Part shown: in pieces, positions 22,801 to 39,968 of the stretch | How the letters are laid out: the number at the start of each line of letters is the position of its first letter | Position numbering within the stretch: position 1 is the first letter of the stretch | Origin: Oryza sativa Japonica Group | Taxonomy: Eukaryota; Streptophyta; Magnoliopsida; Poales; Poaceae | Assembly (NCBI RefSeq): GCF_034140825.1 | Contig: NC_089037.1 | Span: 30,957,001 to 31,021,000, forward strand | Direction: 5' to 3' | Length of the DNA stretch: 64,000 nt | Made by a program: the position numbers and the translations under genes | Notes under the pieces: generated by a model | What the model was told of the DNA's origin: nothing | The model's database searches: none | What the model saw: the letters and a program-made list of their open reading frames with translations, nothing else

Positions 22801-24411
22801 TCCCTCAAATCTCCAGAACCACCTGAATTAATCACAAGAAGTATATACTGTACAAGATAATCCACCTTAACCCAGGGCCACAATTAACATGCTTTGCACA
22901 CTATTCAGCTCTTTTAGTGTCAATTTATTTCAGTTGCCTGTTGAATATGCATTCATTACGTTGGTTCCAAACACTGTTAACTAAAGGGAAAAAAAACATT
23001 TTCAATGTGCACAGAATATATTCTTCCAGTGCCATTTGATTCATCAAAGGTACATTTCTCTAAACTTGTGATAGAAGAAATAGAAAACACATGAGTGCAG
23101 ATAAAGTTAAACAGAGAAGATGGACCCCCTTCTTTGAACAACTGGATGAAACCAACATATGAGTACGAGCATTAGTGTTGAGACAGATGCCTGCTACTGC
23201 TAGCAATGCCAATGGGGCTACTTTTTCTTAACAAAATAGTAACAATTATATCCCAAAACATGCCCTAAAGTACACTTTTTCCCCTATCAAAGCTGAGAAA
23301 ATATGTTGACTACTTAGGTGTGGGCTGTGGCACTACACATTTGCAAATAAATCAATGCCTTAGCAATTTAGCATAAGAAGGAAAAGGTACAAACACAAAC
23401 AAAACAAGTGATTAGTGATGGTACTATTTGTTTCATTAGACAGTCAAATTCTTATCTCCATTCAACATGCTGGGAATGCATTCAACTAAATAAAACAGAT
23501 GTTGCAGCATTTAAACTTGCACCCTATTCTCAAATTCACCAAAGATAGGCACTAAAAAGACATGAAAGAAGGCAGCAAAAGGTCAAATCTATCTAAGAAA
23601 GCCTCCATTTTCTGTAGAAAGTCAAATAGAAATCGATGAGATATAGCAAATCAAGCAGACAAGCACACGAAACTAAATTCCGCAAGAAACAGCATATAAT
23701 CAACTGGTATACATTTAAAAAAAGTCAATCCTAATTAGAACAATACCCAATTTCCTAGACGATCAATCGACAAATTACTGTTAACACAGTAGCACAAAGT
23801 CACAGAGTACGCATTCTCTGGCGAAATTCAACGAGGACGCAAACAGACCTCTGCTCAACCTAGAGCAAACAAAAATGGCCAATCTATTCATCAAACCAAC
23901 CAATTACACCCAAAAAGATTGCTCGCTTGGTGCAATCGGAGGAAACATGCATGCTAATTTCCATCGCTCCATTCTACCGCAACAACACATTCAAAATCGA
24001 AGAAAAGGCACACCAAATTCATCACGAGGACGCCGCCTTCTCCGAAAACCAAGCAGCATCGCCAACGAAACGCGAATCCCCTAGTCCAATTCGGCCCCCG
24101 CAGCCCACCCTCGCCAATCTCCCGCGCCACCGCGCGCAAAGTCAACCCCACTCACCGGAGCTACCGAAAGGGCGAAAGGGAAGAACCAAACGGACGCGAT
24201 GGAAAAAAATTTTGGAAGGGGTGAAAAAGGGCGCGACCTTTTGGGGCGGGACGGGGTCGAAGACGTAGACCTCCCCCTGGTACACGAGCGTCAGCTGCTC
24301 CGACGCCGCGCTCAGGAGCGCCTCCGCCGCCGCGGACTCCACCGCGCCGTCGCCGGCGGCGCCATCGTCCGCCGGGGGATCGCGGCCGTCCGCCGGGGGC
24401 TCCGCCGCCAT
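19891..24411 (-). CDS. TIFY-CCT-GATA zinc-finger transcription factor (ZIM/ZML class)
   Basis: Eight exons: 24238-24411, 21854-21940, 21654-21769, 20790-20906, 20575-20680, 20353-20421, 20202-20275, 19891-19963. They encode 271 residues with consistent phases. Residues ~40-72 form a TIFY domain in the variant form TLVYQG rather than TIFYGG. Residues ~88-128 are a CCT domain ([20 protein letters not shown]). Cysteines 166, 169, 190 and 193 form a GATA finger of the Cx2Cx20Cx2C type, typical of plant class C GATA factors. The tail after residue 200 is acidic and polar. These nuclear DNA-binding proteins are linked to light and stress responses in other plants. The first intron is about 2.3 kb. 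Orthology to a named rice TIFY gene was not assigned. Confidence 0.88.
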
Positions 24412-25070
24412 CGGCTCGGGATCGGACGGTGGAGATGGGCCGCGGACGCGAGCCAACGTGGGGCAGAGGTAGGGGGGGAGAAGAAACGAGCTCCGTTCGC
24501 GCGCACGTGTGGTGGATGGGTGGGAGGCGCACACGTGTGACGGATATATACGCACCGTTGTACGTCGCGTCTGTCCGGACAGTGTACAAGGGTGGACGGT
24601 CACGTATTTTGCTTTTACGCCTCTAAACCTGAAAAACGTATTTCATGTCAACCCTTTTCTTCAAGTCTCCCTCCGTAAAAAACTAAAAATCAAACCTGAG
24701 AACAAATCAGACATCCAAATTTGTTGTTCAAGGTTGTGTCAAATTCCCATCTAGATTAAGTTTTTTTTTTTTTGACGGAGAGAGTACACCTGTAGATAGG
24801 TAAGGTTTTCTTCGCCTGCAGATTACATGGAACAACCAATACCCCAGATCATAAAATTTTGTTTTTTTTTTCGAGCTTCATGACCATGTGTTTAGTGTGA
24901 AAACACACACGGTAGATTCACGAGACAATGATTTTGTACAGACATGCAGAAGCTCTTGAATGCTAAGTACACAACTAAGAACAAAGAGCTCTGATGATTT
25001 TATTCTATTCCTGCCGCAAATGGTCATGGCTGGCTTTTTCTGGTTGGATAAGGGAGGGCTTTATTCCACC

Positions 25071-29877
<4,807 letters not shown>

Positions 29878-30442
29878 CACTACGCGTCTACACCCGCGCG
29901 CGCCTCCCGTCGCCGCCTTCCCCTCGCAATGCCGGAGAGAGAAACGGGTGGTGAGCTGGTGATCCTTCCCAATCCAAACCTCTCCTCTCCTCTCCTCTCC
30001 TCTTCTCTCCTCGCCTAGTCGCCTGACCCCCGTGAGCTCGTGCAACTTTCCACTAGGGACACAACCGCGGCGGCCGCAGCGTGGAGAGGAAGAGCGAGCG
30101 AGCGAGCGGCGAGCCGACGCTTTAAGGCGCGGTATTCCACGTGACACAGCATAACGCCACCCCACTCCACTGCCGCGTGGGACCCACGCAACGTGGGGTC
30201 GAGCCGTCAGTGGGTGTGGGTGGGGAGAGTGACGAGGGATTTCCGATTTCCCTTTTCTGGTTGCTCGCGCACGCTATCCGGCGCGAGGCCGGACGTCCAC
30301 ACGTCGCCCGCCGCCGTTGCTTTGCTTTTGCTTGCTCGCTGGCTGTTCCTTTCCGGGGTTTTGGAGGTATATCCGTGGGGGCCACTCGTCGGGGGAGTGG
30401 CAGGCAGCCAAGGAATGGCTTCTTTCTGCCTGAGCGTCTGTG

Positions 30443-30690
30443 AGAGCAGGTACAATAGCATGGCTATAAGCCAGATGAAAATGTATTTTAAGAAAATAAA
30501 TAAAAAGAGAGAAGAGTAGCGGGCTACAAATTTACAGCCAGCTGTAGCACGGGTTTTAATACATAGTGTGTATATGATAGGTGGGACTTAAGTATTAATA
30601 TTATAGTATATAACTATTGTATGAATTAACTATTAGATTGACTGTAAATGAATTGGAGCTAGTAGTTGGCTATACTACTGAACTTGCTCT
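30443..30690. mobile_element. MITE with AGAGCAGGTACAATAG ends, upstream of AGPL
   Basis: The left end AGAGCAGGTACAATAGCATG and the reverse complement of the right end AGAGCAAGTTCAGTAGTATA are inverted repeats. The interior is AT-rich with no coding. A related diverged copy is at about 53131-53345. No clear target duplication. Confidence 0.55.
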
Positions 30691-30699
30691 CGGAGTGGC

Positions 30700-31850
30700 A
30701 TATTCCAGATCTTTGCTGCATTGGAGCCTCTCTAGCTTCGTTCGTTTGTGTTGCTGACTTGTATGCGAGTGTGGTGGCCACCTGGCTAAGCAATGGCTCG
30801 TGAGAGGGAGAGGTTTTGCACTATCGTCGAACCGACGATTCAGGGAGAAGCACACATGGACGAACAAACCATGCTCGTTTTGCTCGTTTCAGGGTTGTTC
30901 GATCCTACGGAAGAGGCCCATCCTGATTAATTAAGTAAAAGTATTGATTATCGCAAACTTAAAAAAAATGAATTTGCTTTATCATTTAAAAGTAACTTTC
31001 GAAAGAAAATTCTAAAAACCTCATTGTTTAGCATCTTGGGAAACATGCTCACGCAAGAAAGGGAGTAACCTTACCATTAAGGCAAAAACAAATCATTATA
31101 CTAGGCATTTACAATATGGTGACTTGGCAAGTGGTCTCCCTAAATCCAAGCTTTCCTACGAGGACACATGCGCTCTGATTAAGTAGCTTGGAAAGTAGAT
31201 AGTTATGCGGAGCTACTGTCGGGGAAGCATCATTGTGCGAACAATGCTCTCACTGAAGCGACTTGGCGCTTGGAGACATTGTCGGCCATGTGCAAACAAT
31301 ACTTTCAGAACCAACAATTTTATCCACCGAGATCAATTATCATTACTTGATATTTTAGTAAGGTTATTTACACGAAATTCAATTGTTTTACATGGAAAAA
31401 AATAGTAACTACAAGGATGGCAGTGAAAAAAGGTTGTGGGGTCAACCGATCCCACAGCTTGTATGTGGCTCCACCATTGCGATTATGCGTTTGCAAAGTG
31501 TCCTCAACAACGATTTTAACTTATGTAGCGCACACATACCAATTGCGGTCGATTTGACATCTCAACGAGATTTGCGCCCGTCGCTTGTCATGGCCTTCCA
31601 CCTCCCGATGAATCCTTCTCCTTGGGCTTTTTGGCGTTCCTCTCAACGATTGCTTCCTTGGCCACCTCCTATTTTTCCTTCCTCTTGGTGGGATTGGTTA
31701 TCGAATCGCCACTGAAGTTGATGAGCTGGCTCCTCCCGTCGTCGTCGGTCCAAAGAGATAAGACGGAGACCTCACTCCACACGTCGAAATTGGCAGAGCT
31801 CAGATTGGGCGTCACCGCACAGGGGAGCGAGAGTGGAGGGAGGCATGGGG
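30700..31850. other. Intergenic region with degraded, coding-like DNA on the minus strand
   Basis: No supported gene. On the minus strand, 31600-31780 reads as a Lys/Glu-rich segment (motifs such as DSITNPTKRKEK and VERNAKKPKEK) interrupted by stops. It could be a remnant of another gene, but I cannot identify it. Confidence 0.3.
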
Positions 31851-31967
31851 ATCATGACCTTGTACTCCCACTCGAGGCGGATGGCCATGGTGAGCGTCTG
31901 CGACTGCAGCTTGTACGGATGCTTCGCTACTCGCTAGTGGCTTGAGGGTGCGGTAGCCGAGCATAAC

Positions 31968-32759
31968 TGATGTGACCATGGCTACCACGGATGCAACCAT
32001 TGCTCACATCATGGATGAACAAGAAGATATCAAGATCAAGTACTCCAAGTGCTAGAATCCGATTCGGCCACCTACTACACTGCTGACTTCAAACGGCCAC
32101 CGAATCTGCATACGACCTCCGTTTTCAGCCCGTGAGTACTTGATGGAAAGCTCTCGGAGCCCTCTTTCTAACGGATCCAGTCTCTTCTCTGAATTCCATC
32201 TCGTGTGGCCGGAATCACAGGAACAAGGTGTTGCGTCACCTATAATGGGCCTATGGGCTTGTAACTTCATTTGGGACCCCGGGCCAGGTGAGGCCCATGT
32301 GGGGTGCGCCCCAAGCTGGTGGAGCACGACCCTAGGCACTCCTAGGTCGTCCTCCCACCCCTATATATAGCTAGTTACCCCTTAAGGGTTTCTCGGGTTT
32401 TGATAGATTGAAGTTTAGCCATTGCTACTTGCTTACAGCGCGCGTGTCGGCTAGACCGTCCGTCTGCTTGTTCTTCGGAACCCCAACTTATCATTCGTAT
32501 TTAACTCCTATTTGTAATTCAGATTGCTTTTATCTTGTTCTTGCTTGTTTCTTCGATTTGCTTGCAGGAATAAGGTTGATTTGCACCGGCAAGATCAACA
32601 ACCCATGGAGAGGTGTATCGATCGCTAAGGCGCAACGCAGCGTCTTGTACGGTTGTAGTCGGGTCGTCAACGTTTCTCCCAAATCGTAGTTATCATCAAC
32701 TCACCGAAAGATCAGGCCAAGAACAGCCTTGAGTGTCGAGAGGAACTCAGGGTGCATCA
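31968..32759 (+). repeat. 5' LTR of the non-autonomous element
   Basis: 792 bp, TG...CA termini, followed immediately by the primer-binding site. Matches 33598-34389. Confidence 0.88.
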
Positions 32760-33597
32760 GGTGGTATCAGAGCTTTCGTTGCTCGGTGAGTTTTCATTTA
32801 CCTTTAACCAGAAAATAGCCCAAAAAAAATTCATACATTACCTAGCCACATTTGTGCCATTGCATTGTTTTTATCAGTTTTTGCTTTGTTGAGTTTTGTG
32901 TTGCATTGTCGAGTCGTGTTGCTGGTCTTAGCGTTTAGTTCGTTTAGAGTTTCGAGTTCTGGTCACGTTTTGTACCACTGTCATCGCCCCCGCCGTGTCT
33001 TTGTTGTCGTCGGGACCTAGGAAAACGGAATCATCTTGTTGTCGGGGTTTCATTTTTCTAGTTTTCAGAAGTTTCTGTCGGTCGGTCTTGGAGTTGCTGA
33101 GTTGCATCAAGGGTTTGTCGTCTGTATTCGGCCGTGCTTGTTTCTCTTGCACGAGGAAGAGGAGAGAAAGAAAAGATAACAGATCTGTTTTTGGAGGAAG
33201 TTTTGCAGACTAGATCAATCAGGTTGGTTAGTTTCCATCTAAGGCCAAACTTTCCAAACTCTCCCCACGCGTGAAGACCGGTTGGTGCCATCTTCTTTTG
33301 TCGCCCACTTTAGCTGAGTCTGACTCCCTCCCTCTGACGTCGTAATGTTATATTTCACATCTTTGGCGATTATAATGATCTTGGAATATATTTTGTGCAT
33401 AGAGTTTACATCTACTCAGATTTAGAACTTCCTGTACATGTGGATAAAACATGCAAGCTAGAGAAAAATGTTATTGCTAACCAAATTGTCTCGAGTTTGC
33501 CTTGTTTTGGTTGGAAGAAACAGGTTGTTGTAAATGGACTACGCAAAGAGCACCATATGGAAAAACCGAGGACGGTTTTCCGTGAAGAAGGGGAGGA

Positions 33598-34389
33598 TGA
33601 TGTGACCATGGCTACCACGGATGCAACTATTGCTCACATCATGGATGAACAAGAAGATATCGAGATCAAGTACTCCAAGTGCTGGAATCCGATTCGGCCA
33701 CCTACTACACTGCTGACTTCAAACGGCCACCGAATCTGCATACGACCTCCGTTTTCAGCCCGTGAGTACTTGATGGAAAGCTGTCGGAGCCCTCTTTCTA
33801 ACGGATCCAGTCTCTTCTCTGAATTCCATCTCGTGTGGCCGGAATCACAGGAACAAGGTGTTGCGTCACCTATAATGGGCCTATGAGCTTGTAACTTCAT
33901 TTGGGACCCCGGCCCAGGTGGGGCCCATGTGGGGTGCACCCCAAGCTGGTGGAGCACGACCCTAGGCACTCCTAGGTCGTCCTCCCACCCCTATATATAG
34001 CTAGTTACCCCTTAAGGGTTTCTCGGGTTTTGATAGATTGAAGTTTAGCCATTGCTACTTGCTTGCAGCGCGCATGTCGGCTAGACCGTCCGTCTGCTTG
34101 TTCTTCGGAACCCCAACTTATCATTCGTATTTAACTCCTATTTGCAATTCAGATTGCTTTTATCTTGTTCTTGCTTGTTTCTTCGATTTGCTTGCAGGAA
34201 TAAGGTTGATTTGCACCGGCAAGATCAACAACCCATGGAGAGGTGTATCGATCGCTAAGGCGCAACGCAACGTCTTGTACGGTTGTAGTCGGGTCGTCAA
34301 CGTTTCTCCCAAATCGTAGTTATCATCAACTCACCGAAAGATCGGGCCAAGAATAGCCTTGAGTGTCGAGAGGAACTCAGGGTGCATCA
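33598..34389 (+). repeat. 3' LTR of the non-autonomous element
   Basis: 792 bp, preceded by a purine-rich tract and followed by the ATAAC duplication. Matches 31968-32759. Confidence 0.88.
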
Positions 34390-34560
34390 ATAACCATCCA
34401 CCCGTTCCTGTCATCGGCACGCCGCATGGTGGGCTTGTGGTAGAACCGCTTCCCTATCACCGAGCCCGTCATGAACGACATCAACATCGCCACCGACGTC
34501 TCGTCCAACATTGTCACCGCCGGCGGCTTCTTCTTCACATAGATCTCATCTCCCCCTCCC

Positions 34561-35300
34561 CCACCCACCTCTTCTCTTCCTACTACAGAGGAAGAAGCCT
34601 CTACCAACATCCCGAGCAGCCGCCACCTTCACCTCCTTAAGCTCATTCCTTGCATCTGCGTCGTCACCTATGGCTCCTTGAGCCCCATTGCAGTGGACTT
34701 CCCACCACCACCGCCGCTGCCTCCTATGGACGCAACAGTGATTGCGCCACCAACCACCTACTCCAGATCGCATGAGCGCCGCTGCCGAGGAGCTCCAGGC
34801 GGCAGCGGTAACCTGCTGACGATGGAGCTTGAGGAGGGAGGATGGATTGCTGAGAAGGAAAGGAAAGAAGGAGGCGCCGCTGTGCGTGGAGATAGAGAGG
34901 AGGATGGGACCCACTAACTTGTGGACCCCACCATTTTTATGTTTTATCTGACTGAGCCCTATATTTTTTTTGAAAAAATAAATTTTACTTATAGTCCCTG
35001 TCACTGCGACGTAGGACGGGGACCAAGTCAAACCAGCTACGTAGGTGCAATGTCAGGCAAAACCGCCATTTAATCCGCATTGGGACATTATGTGGTTTTG
35101 GGAGATGGGAGATGTGTTATATCTGGTATTGCGCTTCAGGGACGAATTTCAGACTCGACAACAGATTGAGTGACCTAAAGTGAACTTATGCCTTCTCAAA
35201 AAGCATTCCATTTCTCGGGAGCCCGAGAGGCCCAATCTGACGTAGCCCACAAATTTCAAGCCCATTCGGCCCTAAACCGCTGCCTCGAGCAGGCCGAGCA
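34561..35300. other. Intergenic: upstream part of the ATP12 fragment and UTP4 promoter side
   Basis: 34561-34900 (minus) may be degraded leader and presequence DNA of the ATP12 copy, but frames do not hold. 35200-35320 contains GGCCCAATC, TAGCCCACA and AAGCCCATTCGGCCC, site II-like words facing UTP4. Confidence 0.4.
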
Positions 35301-35368
35301 GTAGCAGAGCCTCACATCACGTGGCCCGCACGCCTACCAGCCCTACCCTTCTTCACCTCCTCCCCCTC

Positions 35369-35378
35369 AAAACCCTAA
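35369..35378 (+). promoter_or_regulatory. Telo-box (AAAACCCTAA) upstream of UTP4
   Basis: A perfect AAAACCCTAA about 220 bases before the UTP4 ATG, downstream of several GGCCCA/AGCCCA words. The telo-box plus site II pairing is known for plant ribosome-biogenesis promoters. Confidence 0.6.
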
Positions 35379-35596
35379 CGAGCGGCGAGCCGCCTCTCTC
35401 GAGCGCTTGCCTCCCTCTTCCTCCTCCCCTCCCCTCGCCGCCCCCCCCCCCTTCCCCCAACCTCCGCGCGCGCCATCGCGGCGCCGCCCCGAGGAGGACG
35501 ACCCCCCTAGCCTTCCAGAACCTTCTAGAACGCCCGGATCGCCCTATCGCCTCCCACCGACGCATCGGGCCCTGCCGCCGCCGCCGTTGGTTATCC

Positions 35597-38500
35597 ATGG
35601 AGAAGCTCCGCGTCCACCGCTGCGGCGGGGGCGCGGTCTCCTGGTCCCCGTCACCCATCGTCGCGCTCGTCGCCTCCCCCTGCAAGTCCCAGGTCGCCGC
35701 CGCGCGCGCCGACGGTTCCCTCGAGCTCTGGCTCGTCTCCCCCGGCTCCGTCGGGTGGCACCACCAGCTCGTACGGCTCCCACCCCCCCTCACACCCCCC
35801 GCGGCTCCGCGGTTTCTGCGAGCAAACCTGGGATTATGCGGTGACCTGATTTGGAGGTTTTGTTGGGTGCAGACCATTCAGGGGGATGCCGAGTCGAGGG
35901 TCACCTCGCTGGTGTGGGCGCGGAGCGGTGCGAATGGGCGGCTGCTCTCTTCCAGCGTCGACGGGTCCGTGGCCGAGTGGGATCTCTTCCACCTACGGCA
36001 GAAGGTAGACTCGCTTTGTGTGAATATTACCACATTTCCGTTTTGATTCATATGTAAATTGGATTTGGGGGCCATAAACTTTCCATGCAAGTATCATTTC
36101 TAGATAAATTCTAGATAAATGCATATTGGTGTCCATTGTGGGAGAATGTGTTGCAATGAGCTGATGCCTGAAGTTGTGTTTTTCTTTTTTGTTGATAGCG
36201 GGTTGTACATGTGATTGTTTAGTGAAGTTCTGGACCTTAGCATACTGGATATAGGGAATTTAATAGGGCAGCGCTGTATCTCGCTTAAATTCCAATAGCC
36301 GATTTTGTTATATATATATATTTAAGTCGAGTCTACTTGCAACTTTTGTCCCTTTGCTAGCTGATGGTCATATTCAGCAAATAATAATGATGCTCATATG
36401 GGTTTATATCATTTTATTTTTTGTAGACCGTCCTAGATTCTGTCGGGGTACCAGTATGGCAAATGGCCATTGAACCTTCAGTTGATCTTATGGATTCTGA
36501 AAATAAAGGCTCAAAAGTAACTGCTAATGGCCATGCAAATGGCCGCACTGACTCTGACTCAAGTTCTGTCGATGATGGTGAAAACACTGACGATGAAGAT
36601 GATTCTGCCAATACTAGTTTGCCATATCGTGCAAATGAACTTCAGCGTCTGGCCCTGGCATGTGATGATGGCTCTGTGCGCTTCTATAATGTGCCCGAAT
36701 CTGGCGCGTTGACTTACTATAGATCTCTCCCGAGAGTAAGCGGTATGTCTTACCTGTTCTTTCAGAACCCAAAGAGATAACAAAGAAATTCAACTGTGGT
36801 AATTCTTCTAGCACTTCCTTGCAGGGCGGATGTTGAGTGTGGCATGGAGTAATGATGCCAAATTCATATTCTCTGGAAGCAGCGATGGGTACTTTGATCA
36901 TTCCTAATGAATTTTTATTGAACTGTGGTTGTGTTATTAGGGGTCTTAATGGCTTCAATTTTTTTTGATACTCTTTTATTGCTTCTTACAGTTTAATTAG
37001 ATGCTGGGATTCCACTTCTTTCTATGAAAAATACCGTATTACTGCTGGATTAGGAGGTGCTGGTAGTGGAAATGAGCTTTGCATATGGTCGTTATTGTTT
37101 CTTAGGTGAGATAAAATTGCCCTTTTCTCAAACATTTTGTCTTACCTTTTATGCTGCTTTTGATTATTGTTGCCATTGTATAGGTGTGGAACACTTGTTA
37201 GTGGTGATAGCTCCGGGAGCGTCCAGTTTTGGGATAGCCGCCATGGAACTCTTTTGCAAGCCCATACTTACCACAAAGGCGATGTGAATGCACTAGCAAC
37301 TGTGCCTGGTCAGAACAGGGTATTTTCTGCTGGGTCTGATGGGCAGGTTGGTAGTATTACTGAAACAACCATTAGGTGGATTAACTTCTTATGGACTCTG
37401 TGTTCCCATGATTATATTGATTTTTTTAGAAAGCTTGAAAGCTGTAAAAAACAGCAGTGAAGGGACTTGTTGAATTTGTAGTTAACTGTACAAGTATTAC
37501 CATGTGGTGCATCTTAAGCCTACTAATTCTTCATGGGTTGTAGGTAATTTTGTACAAAATATCAAAAGATGAGCTCGTTGCTGATAAAGAGGTGGCCAAA
37601 GAGCAAGTGCGCAAGTGGGTCTATGTGGGATACGTAAGATCTCACACTCATGATGTAAGGGCATTGACTATGGCAGTACCAATTTGTAGAGAAGGTTTGT
37701 GTTTACTCAGCGATTTGCCATTTATTAAACTTACATCCACTTGACCTAATATAGAGTAATTTGTGTTTTCTTGTTCCTAGATGCGTTGCCAGAGGAAAAG
37801 ACAAAGAAGATTCGCCGGCGTGAAAAGCCACTTGAGTTCAGTTACCACAAATGGGCACATCTGGGTGTTCCGATGCTTATTTCTGGTGGGGATGACACTA
37901 AGCTATTTGCTTATTCTGCAAGGGAGTTTACTCAGTTTGCACCTCATAATTTTTGCCCTGCACCTCAACGTCCTTTGATTAATCTGGCAAGAGAGAGTAT
38001 AGTTAATGGAGATTCTGTTATGCTTGTTCAGTCTGCTAACTGGCTGGATGTATTACTTGTGGTAGTTCAGAACAAGTTGACTCCAAGCACCTCTTCCAGA
38101 GGAGATGCGACAGTACGACACCTTGCTCGTCTGAAAAGCAAGGGTTCCCGGAAAATCATTTCCAGTGCTACCTCAACTAATGGAACTATGTTGGCCTATT
38201 CAGATTGTGTGAAACCCTGCCTTTTTGCACTAAGACATAAGGGTGGAAAAAAGTTTACTCTAGACAAACTAGAGCTGCCAAAGGGATTGCTGAATTCTCA
38301 GTGTATGCTGTTTTCTATTGACTCATCCAGTTTGATTCTAGCTGGCCGTGATGGAAAGATTTATGTAAGTGCCGATAAATATTCTCATTCTGTAAAACAC
38401 TCCTAGTATTCAGTGGGAAATGGTGCACTCTTTAGACGATCAAACTTTCGAGTTAGCATAATGAATTAAAATATACCTGTTGCACATCTCGTAAACTAAT

Positions 38501-39968
38501 TAAAGTGGCATGCGCTAATTGATCTTTCTGAACATTACTCATCGTTCTGCTAGTGCACATGATGGTACAACACAAGATTGAATGGATTTTCAATGATCTA
38601 TTATGATTTAAATGATATAAATCATCAAATAAGCCTTAGGGATAAGATACTGTGTACAATGCTTTTGTGTATTCTCTGCTCTTTTTAAAGGCTTTTGTGT
38701 ATTCTCTGCTCTTTTTGAAGGCTAATGTTCTTCATTTCGCCAAGCAGGTTGTAGACATTGCCACACGGGAAATTTCAAATGTCTTTCAACCTATGAGAAA
38801 AATGGATGGAGCTTCCAAAGAACCACCTGTTACAAAAATGTTCCTCAGTGCGGATGGACAGTGGTTGGCTGCAGTTAACTGTTCTGGGGATATTTACATA
38901 TTTAACCTCGAGGTGCAAAGGTATGCTTCTCAACAATTTGATTCCTTGTCTGTCTTAAATATACCTTGAGGTATGTCTTGTATCAATTTGATTATCTGTG
39001 AACAATCCTGATCTGCATTATGTCTGATAAGATAGTAATGCAGTGTTGCATATTGTTTTTAATATTGCAATTCTCTTTTTGTTTGATTTCCAGTCCTTTC
39101 TGTTAATCTGCTTGATTAGGCATCAAAGCCATACTTTTGCCCGAACTAAATGTTTCCTGCTATTGCAGGCAACACTGGTTCATACCTAGAATGAATGATG
39201 GGTCTGTTACATCTGGTGGCTTTTGTCCCAAGAACAATGCCCTCGTCATTACAACATCCAAGAATGAGGTGTATGTATTTGATGTAGAAGCAAAACAGTT
39301 GGGTGACTGGTCCAAACGCAACACACATCACTTGCCCAGAAGATTCCAGGAATTTCCTGGAGAGGTCATTGGCCTGTCATTTCCTCCCCTAAGTTCATCT
39401 TCAGTTGTGGTTTACAGTGCAAGGTAACCTTCAATTGTCTGTGTTTCAGTTGACTTCTCATACCTCCATTGTTTTGATGTTCTGGATTAACTAGCCCGCA
39501 TATCTTTTTACCTGATAGCCTGTTCCTAGTACTCAGTTGTTCTTTGTGAGTGTTATTCTGATAGGTAGAATTTGGCATGCGCAGGAAGGCATTTTTTTAT
39601 TAACTTATTTGTTTTATTGCCATATGATTGAAATGACGCTAAAAGTACATTTTTCCTCTTTTCCTTTCAGGGCGATGTGCTTCATTGATTTTGGACTACC
39701 TGTTGTTCAGGATGGTCAATTGCCAAATGGTGTGGTTGCAGAAAAGATAGACTCTCAAAAGGGTTCAAACAAAAAGCTTAAGAGGAAGGCTCGAGAAGAA
39801 GAGTTGAGGCAAGAGATAAGGAATAACTTTGATTTCTTTGCTTTTAAAGATCCAGTGCTATTTGTTGGCCACCTATCAGACAACTCTGTTCTAATGGTAG
39901 AGAAGAGATGGATGGATGTAGTTGAAGGTTTTGGCGCACCAGTTCATAGACATATATACGGTACATGA
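35597..39968 (+). CDS. UTP4: U3 snoRNP/small-subunit processome WD40 protein UTP4 (Cirhin homologue)
   Basis: Eleven exons: 35597-35770, 35873-36004, 36427-36742, 36825-36888, 36992-37105, 37184-37346, 37544-37694, 37781-38364, 38748-38920, 39169-39423, 39671-39968. They give 807 residues with every phase matching. The product starts MEKLRVHR and carries two sets of WD40-type repeats, with blades such as [21 protein letters not shown] and GDIYIFNLE. The motifs HTHDVRAL and [13 protein letters not shown] match human Cirhin and yeast Utp4. Exon 3 holds an acidic Ser/Asp/Glu-rich insert. A basic segment ([12 protein letters not shown]) precedes the C-terminal [17 protein letters not shown] block. 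UTP4 belongs to the t-UTP subcomplex that acts on nascent pre-18S rRNA in the nucleolus. The Arabidopsis counterpart is, I believe, POPCORN. Confidence 0.92.
38660..38720 (+). repeat. 30-bp tandem duplication in a UTP4 intron
   Basis: GCTTTTGTGTATTCTCTGCT plus CTTTTT(A/G)AAG occurs twice in a row shortly before the exon 9 acceptor at 38747. Confidence 0.8.

Larger units (their letters stand above)
31968..34389 (+). mobile_element. Non-autonomous LTR retrotransposon, both LTRs present (2.4 kb)
   Basis: Two 792-bp LTRs (31968-32759 and 33598-34389) start TGATGTGACCATGG and end GGTGCATCA. I count 14 differences by eye, about 98 percent identity, which implies insertion within roughly the last million years under the usual rice LTR rate. 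The target duplication ATAAC is perfect (31963-31967 and 34390-34394). A primer-binding site TGGTATCAGAGC starts at 32762 (initiator-Met tRNA type), and a purine tract GAAGAAGGGGAGGA precedes the 3' LTR. The 838-bp interior shows no gag or pol, so it is a non-coding passenger element that must have used proteins from a relative. Structurally it looks whole. Confidence 0.88.
31859..34560 (-). pseudogene. Fragment of ATP synthase F1 assembly factor ATP12 (ATPAF2), split by an LTR element
   Basis: The minus strand at about 34395-34560 reads EIYVKKKPPAVTM, then SFMTGSVIGKRFYHK and ADDRNGWMV. After the inserted element (31968-34389) the same frame resumes at 31962 as MLGYRTLKPLASS. A nearby frame then gives LEWEYK, ending at a GTCATG donor-like site at 31858. 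ATP12 proteins share SFMTGS-(V/I)-GKRFY, ADDGNGW-VMLDYRTLK and AEWEY, so the identity is firm. ATP12 is a mitochondrial chaperone for the F1 alpha subunit. Only the N-terminal third is present, with a frameshift after TLKPLASS, so this is a non-functional duplicate. Retention of what looks like an exon end plus intron suggests a DNA-level copy, not a processed one. Confidence 0.75.

Noticed and set aside
34359-35031. Plus- and minus-strand frames over the ATP12 fragment's upstream side
   Set aside because: Apart from the ATP12-matching stretch, they are low-complexity and do not extend the homology.
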